The translations under genes were made by a program, and so were the position numbers. From Bacteroidaceae bacterium (GTDB lineage: Bacteria; Bacteroidota; Bacteroidia; Bacteroidales; Bacteroidaceae): DNA of 8,971 nucleotides. The DNA lies in NCBI GenBank assembly GCA_016302965.1, contig JAEDMP010000087.1:1-8971 (forward strand), given 5' to 3'. Positions 5,763 to 8,971 of the stretch are shown here, piece by piece. Under the pieces are notes generated by a model, which had not been told where the DNA came from, searched no databases, and worked only from the letters and a program-made list of their open reading frames with translations. Position 1 is the first letter of the stretch; every line of letters begins with the position of its first letter.

Positions 5763-6464
5763 ATGAAGAATGACAAAATAAAGAATCAGTATCGCATCAA
5801 CGACCAGATTAGAGTGCGTGAGGTGCGTATCGTGAGTGACGATGGCTCCACAGTGGTGCCCACTCGCCAAGCCTTGGATATGGCCCGGGCACAAGGTGTT
5901 GACCTCGTAGAGATTTCTCCCAATGCCAAGCCACCCGTTTGTCGTCTCATCGACTATTCCAAATTCCTCTACCAGCAGAAGAAGAGAGCCAAGGAACTCA
6001 AGGCCAAGCAGGTGAAGGTGGAAGTGAAGGAAATCAGATTCGGTCCCCAGACCGATGAGCACGACTATCAGTTCAAGCTCAAGCACGCCAAGGAATTCCT
6101 CGAAGACGGCAACAAGGTGAGAGCCTACGTCTTCTTCCGCGGACGTTCCATCCTCTTCAAAGAACAGGGTGAGGTGTTGCTGCTCCGGTTCGCCAATGAC
6201 CTGGAGGAGTATGGAAAGGTGGAGCACATGCCTTCGCTCGAGGGCAAGAAGATGTTCCTCTATCTCGCACCCAAGAAGGCGGGAGCCGTGAAGAAGAGCC
6301 AGCAGGCGCTCGACCGCGAGAAGCGTGCCCAGGAAGAGCTGGAAGCTGCCAACGCAGCTGCTGAGGCCCAAGAGGAAGAGGCAGAGATGCCCGCCAACGG
6401 AGGCTTGTTTGCCAACGCCAAAATCAGTGCTGAAGCGCTGAAGAAACTCAAGGGGGGCGAGTGA
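5763..6464 (+). CDS. infC: Translation initiation factor IF-3 with long charged C-terminal tail
   Basis: Binds the 30S subunit, prevents premature 50S joining and checks start-codon/initiator tRNA pairing. The N-domain (about 1-75) contains the family signature GVDLVEISPNAKPPVCRLID at 45-64. A lysine-rich linker (QQKKRAKELKAKQ, 71-83) leads to the C-domain (~85-172) with VKEIRFGPQTDEHDYQFKLK and FFRGRS, ending at YLAPKK. Beyond this the protein continues for ~60 residues (173-233) with a KKSQQALDREKRAQEELEAA coiled-coil-like helix, an acidic AEAQEEEAE run and a final KISAEALKKLKGGE. E. coli IF-3 has 180 residues and stops at the equivalent of residue 172, so the tail is an addition. The start is ATG, not the AUU used for autoregulation in enterobacteria. 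First gene of the operon with rpmI and rplT. Confidence 0.96.
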   Translation: MKNDKIKNQYRINDQIRVREVRIVSDDGSTVVPTRQALDMARAQGVDLVEISPNAKPPVCRLIDYSKFLYQQKKRAKELKAKQVKVEVKEIRFGPQTDEHDYQFKLKHAKEFLEDGNKVRAYVFFRGRSILFKEQGEVLLLRFANDLEEYGKVEHMPSLEGKKMFLYLAPKKAGAVKKSQQALDREKRAQEELEAANAAAEAQEEEAEMPANGGLFANAKISAEALKKLKGGE

Positions 6465-6539
6465 TTCACGTCATCGCCCGCCAAGACAGCATCAGATAGC
6501 CCTCCAGCGCTCCAGAAGCAACCAAAAGGTGAAAGAAAT

Positions 6540-6569
6540 GTGCGTAACGCCGGGTATATGCGTTGCCAC
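6540..6569 (+). promoter_or_regulatory. Hairpin in the infC-rpmI spacer, candidate ribosomal-protein leader element
   Basis: Arms GTAACGC (6544-6550) and GCGTTGC (6560-6566) form a 7-bp stem with one G-T wobble. GTG (6540-6542) pairs with CAC (6567-6569) across a bulged C6543. The loop is CGGGTATAT. No T run follows, so termination is unlikely. The position, 34 bases before rpmI, is where L20 autoregulatory structures occur in other bacteria, but I cannot match it to a known L20 leader. Confidence 0.35.
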
Positions 6570-6603
6570 TGTATAATAAATAACTCATTAAATATTAAAA
6601 AAA

Positions 6604-6801
6604 ATGCCAAAAGTTAAGACGAACTCCGGTGCCAAGAAAAGATTCCGCTTCACCGGAACAGGTAAGATCAAGAGACATCACGCTTTCCACAGTCACATTC
6701 TGACGAAGAAAACCAAGAAGCAGAAGCGTAACCTGGTACACCAGGCCATCGTTGACCCCTCTAACATGAAGCAGGTGCGCGACCTCCTTTGTCTCCGTTA
6801 A
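6604..6801 (+). CDS. rpmI: 50S ribosomal protein L35
   Basis: A 65-residue, strongly basic protein of the large ribosomal subunit. It opens with MPKVKTNSGAKKRFRFTGTG, followed by KIKRHHAFHSHILTKKTKKQ, the characteristic L35 pattern, and has the expected length. It is the middle gene of infC-rpmI-rplT, 139 bases after infC and 36 bases before rplT. The upstream sequence is A/T-rich (ATTAAATATTAAAAAAA) without a Shine-Dalgarno, as usual for highly expressed Bacteroidetes ribosomal genes. The start is unambiguous because the frame has only a few bases before this ATG. Confidence 0.97.
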   Translation: MPKVKTNSGAKKRFRFTGTGKIKRHHAFHSHILTKKTKKQKRNLVHQAIVDPSNMKQVRDLLCLR

Positions 6802-6837
6802 TCCCTATTGTCTAACATTTTAAAGTAAGAAAAAACT

Positions 6838-7182
6838 ATGCCAAGATCAGTCAATCACGTTGCTTCAAGAGCAAAGAGGAAGAGAATTTTGAAACTTACT
6901 CGCGGTTACTTTGGTGCCCGCAAGAATGTTTGGACCGTAGCAAAGAATACCTGGGAAAAGGGACTTACTTACGCTTATCGCGACCGCCGCAACAAGAAGC
7001 GCACCTTCCGCGCTTTGTGGATTCAGCGTATCAATGCTGCCGCTCGTCTCGAAGGCATGAGCTACTCTGCTCTGATGGGTGCCCTGAACAAGGCCGGTAT
7101 CGAGATCAACCGCAAGGTGCTCGCCGACCTCGCCATGAACAATCCCGAAGCCTTCAAGGCCATCGTTGCCAAGGTAAAGTAA
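6838..7182 (+). CDS. rplT: 50S ribosomal protein L20
   Basis: A 114-residue basic protein that binds 23S rRNA early in large-subunit assembly and, in several bacteria, represses its own operon. The N-terminal extension (MPRSVNHVASRAKRKRILKL) and RGYFGARKNVW lead into the globular part with TYAYRDRRNKKRTFRALWIQ and RINAAARLEGMSYS, then GIEINRKVLADLA near the C-terminus. These are diagnostic L20 blocks at the expected spacing. Length is close to the ~117-118 residues of other L20 proteins, and the protein is intact. Last gene of its operon, closed by a strong terminator 28 bases after the stop. Confidence 0.97.
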   Translation: MPRSVNHVASRAKRKRILKLTRGYFGARKNVWTVAKNTWEKGLTYAYRDRRNKKRTFRALWIQRINAAARLEGMSYSALMGALNKAGIEINRKVLADLAMNNPEAFKAIVAKVK

Positions 7183-7210
7183 GCATTCTTTTCTGAAAAG
7201 AATAAGCTGC

Positions 7211-7255
7211 AAGAGCCGCATCCCTTTTCTCGGGTGCGGCTCTTTGCGTTTTTTT
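7211..7255 (+). terminator. Intrinsic terminator of the infC-rpmI-rplT operon
   Basis: AAGAGCCGCATCC (7211-7223) pairs with GGGTGCGGCTCTT (7232-7244) in a 13-bp stem with one T-G wobble and an 8-base loop. A T tract follows at 7249-7255 after TGCG. Confidence 0.87.
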
Positions 7256-7267
7256 AAGTGGAAAAGT

Positions 7268-7298
7268 TTGGAGGGTATCGGATAAAAGGCTATATTTG
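7268..7298 (+). promoter_or_regulatory. Bacteroidetes housekeeping promoter for the glutamine synthetase gene
   Basis: TTG at 7268-7270 and TATATTTG at 7291-7298 with a 20-base spacer, the same spacing as the promoter at 176-206. The leader would be about 25 bases. No obvious nitrogen-control operator is visible between promoter and gene. Confidence 0.75.
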
Positions 7299-7328
7299 CA
7301 ACAGTAAAGTCACTAAAAATCTAAATGT

Positions 7329-8840
7329 ATGAAAACCGAAAACAACCAAATCGAACTATGTCCCAATCCGATTGTCGCATTTGCCGGCAAACCGGCCTCT
7401 GAACTGACAAAAAGCGACATCATCCGCTTTATCCGTGAGCATGATGTCAAGATGGTCAACTTCATGTATCCTGCCCATGACGGTAGGCTGAAGACGCTCA
7501 ACTTTGTCATCAACAGTCTCGACTATCTCGAGACCATCCTCACCTACGGCGAGCGTGTGGATGGCTCCAGCCTCTTCCCCTTCATTCAGGCTGGCAGCAG
7601 TGACCTCTATGTGTTGCCCAAGTTCAGGACTGCTTTCCTGGACCCCTTTGCCACCCTGCCCACGGTGACGCTGCTCTGTTCCTATTTCGACCGGAATGGC
7701 CAGCCCATGCAGAGTTCTCCTGAGCAGATTCTGGCCAAGGCATGCCGCTGTTTTACTGAGGTCACTGGCATGCGTTTCCAGGCGATGGCCGAACTGGAAT
7801 ATTATGTTATCATGCCCGACACGGGCAGCTATCCGGCCAGCGACCAGAAGGGCTATCACGAGTCGGCACCTTTTGCCAAGGCTGGTGCCTTCCGTACCGA
7901 GTGCATGGCCTATATCGCCCAGGCTGGCGGACAAATCAAATATGGTCATTCTGAGGTGGGTAACTTCATGCAGAACGGTCACAACTATGAACAGAATGAG
8001 ATTGAATTCCTGCCTGTAGATGCTGAGGAGGCGGCCGACCAGCAGATGATTGCCAAATGGGTTATCCGGAATCTGGCTTACGAGCGCGGCTATCAGGTTA
8101 CTTTTGCTCCGAAGATTACGGTGGGAAAGGCTGGATCTGGCATGCATATCCATATCCGTATGGTCAAGGATGGCAGGAACATGATGCTCGACAACGGGCG
8201 TTTGTCTGACATCGCTCGCAGAGCCATTGCGGGTATGGTGGAGTTGGCTCCGTCGCTCACCGCTTTTGGCAATACCAATCCCACCAGTTATTTCCGTCTG
8301 GTTCCCCATCAGGAGGCTCCCACGAATGTCTGTTGGGGCGACTGCAACCGCTCCGTACTGGTGAGGGTTCCCCTGGGATGGGCTCAAGGGGTGGATATGT
8401 CGGCGGCGGCCAATCCGCTGGAGCAGCCGGCCGTCTATGACACCACGCTCAAGCAGACCGTTGAGATGCGTTCACCCGACTGTTCTGCCAATATCTATCT
8501 GTTGATGGCTGGCCTCTGTGTGGCGTGTCGTCATGGACTGGAGAACCCAGATGCCTTGCAGTTGGCCGAACGCACCTATGTGGATGTGAATATCCATCAG
8601 GCGGAGCATGCCGACCGCCTCAAGCAGCTGGAACAGTTGCCCGACAATTGTGCCGCTTCTGCCGACTGTCTGCAGCAGCAGCGTGCCATCTATGAAGAAC
8701 AGGGGGTGTTCTCTTCCGAGCTTGTTGATGGTATGATTGCCCATCTGCGTTCCTTCAACGACCGCACCCTGCGTCAGGAGGCGGAAGCCAATCCCTCGCT
8801 CATGAGGGAGCTCGTGGAGCGTTATTTCCATTGCGGATAA
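7329..8840 (+). CDS. Glutamine synthetase family protein (GSI-like fold)
   Basis: Predicted cytoplasmic ATP-dependent ligase making glutamine from glutamate and ammonia, 503 residues. A beta-grasp domain (about 30-125) contains DGSS at 78-81 and SDLYVLP. The catalytic domain has AELEYYV with Glu155 and Glu157, HSEVG with Glu209, QNEIEF with Glu224, GSGMHIH at 269-275 (His273 as metal ligand), NPTSYFRLVPHQEAP, NRSVLVRVP with Arg341 and Arg346, and VEMRSPDCSANIYL with Glu379 and Arg381. These match GSI metal, ATP and glutamate sites. Two departures are visible: the metal-ligand loop between HSEVG and QNEIEF is about seven residues longer than in E. coli GlnA, and the C-terminal NLY(D/E)LP adenylylation segment is absent. 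It is much shorter than the ~700-residue GSIII found in Bacteroides. The gene appears monocistronic. Glutamine synthesis is likely, but a related gamma-glutamyl ligase activity is not excluded, so no symbol is given. Confidence 0.88.
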   Translation: MKTENNQIELCPNPIVAFAGKPASELTKSDIIRFIREHDVKMVNFMYPAHDGRLKTLNFVINSLDYLETILTYGERVDGSSLFPFIQAGSSDLYVLPKFRTAFLDPFATLPTVTLLCSYFDRNGQPMQSSPEQILAKACRCFTEVTGMRFQAMAELEYYVIMPDTGSYPASDQKGYHESAPFAKAGAFRTECMAYIAQAGGQIKYGHSEVGNFMQNGHNYEQNEIEFLPVDAEEAADQQMIAKWVIRNLAYERGYQVTFAPKITVGKAGSGMHIHIRMVKDGRNMMLDNGRLSDIARRAIAGMVELAPSLTAFGNTNPTSYFRLVPHQEAPTNVCWGDCNRSVLVRVPLGWAQGVDMSAAANPLEQPAVYDTTLKQTVEMRSPDCSANIYLLMAGLCVACRHGLENPDALQLAERTYVDVNIHQAEHADRLKQLEQLPDNCAASADCLQQQRAIYEEQGVFSSELVDGMIAHLRSFNDRTLRQEAEANPSLMRELVERYFHCG

Positions 8841-8861
8841 TCCTGAACTTCCTATCGCAAA

Positions 8862-8893
8862 AGTGCGCCGGCAAACGCTGGCGCACTCTCTTT
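8862..8893. terminator. Bidirectional terminator between convergent genes
   Basis: AGTGCGCCGGC (8862-8872) and GCTGGCGCACT (8877-8887) make an 11-bp stem with one G-T pair and an AAAC loop. On the + strand it is followed by CTCTTT, a weak T tract. On the - strand the arm runs into ACTTTTG, also short. It lies between the glutamine synthetase stop (8840) and the stop of the opposing gene (8892-8894), so it probably serves both. Confidence 0.7.
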
Positions 8894-8971
8894 ACAGAAG
8901 TCTTATTTCTTCGATGCTTATTTTGGTCATTGCTGCTATCTGTTCCTCACCGATGCCTGCTGATTTCATGG
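8892..8971 (-). CDS. C-terminal end of a minus-strand gene, possibly Rpn/PD-(D/E)XK nuclease family
   Basis: Reading the minus strand from the window edge, an open frame runs to a TAA at 8894-8892 and ends MKSAGIGEEQIAAMTKISIE then EIRLL. An ATG at 8969-8967 is in frame, but the frame is still open at the edge, so this is most likely the tail of a longer protein. The pattern (a helix with aGi..e.Ia..t.is.eeI..L) is common at the C-terminus of Rpn-type recombination-promoting nuclease/putative transposase proteins of the PD-(D/E)XK fold, where it forms a small helix-turn-helix. With about 25 residues visible this assignment is tentative. It is convergent with the glutamine synthetase gene and shares its terminator hairpin. 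Confidence 0.5.
   Translation of the reverse strand, partial: MKSAGIGEEQIAAMTKISIEEIRLL

Noticed and set aside
7356..8387. A 343-codon open frame on the minus strand opposite the glutamine synthetase gene
   Set aside because: Shadow of the conserved glutamine synthetase frame; no domain and no minus-strand promoter.

Overview
The window looks like a stretch of a Bacteroidales chromosome, most likely a Prevotella/Segatella-type gut or oral bacterium. Reasons: four upstream regions carry the Bacteroidetes housekeeping promoter (TTG, 18-20 bases, then TAnnTTTG), genes lack consistent Shine-Dalgarno sequences, GC-ending codons alternate with very AT-rich spacers, and the proteins (a secretion-tail-like mini-protein, an ECF sigma factor followed by a membrane protein with an NPFRVPDGYF motif, and a C-terminally extended IF3) are of Bacteroidales type. 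No mobile element, CRISPR array, tRNA or rRNA was seen.

Region 1 (about 176-3693) reads as one five-gene transcription unit with a promoter at 176-206 and a strong terminator at 3659-3693. In order it encodes a 102-residue exported protein that is almost entirely a type IX secretion tail-like fold, a lipoprotein L,D-transpeptidase of the YcbB class, an ECF sigma-70 factor, a single-pass membrane protein in the usual anti-sigma position, and a small exported helical protein of Spy/CpxP/CnrX flavour. The last three have the layout of a CnrH-CnrY-CnrX type regulatory module (sigma, membrane anti-sigma, periplasmic sensor). Their linkage to a peptidoglycan cross-linking enzyme suggests an envelope-stress circuit. 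A possible ECF-type promoter lies between the sigma and anti-sigma-like genes.

Region 2 (3748-5672) is a monocistronic phosphoglucomutase/phosphomannomutase gene with its own promoter and terminator. Region 3 (5708-7255) is the translation operon infC-rpmI-rplT, with one promoter before infC, a hairpin in the infC-rpmI spacer that could be a ribosomal-protein leader, and a terminator after rplT. Region 4 (7268-8887) is a glutamine synthetase gene of the GSI-like fold with its own promoter. It ends at a symmetric hairpin shared with a convergent minus-strand gene, of which only the last 25 or so codons are inside the window.

Regions 2-4 are core metabolism and translation. The least described part is region 1, where the secretion-tail mini-protein, the L,D-transpeptidase and the three-part sigma module appear to be co-transcribed.
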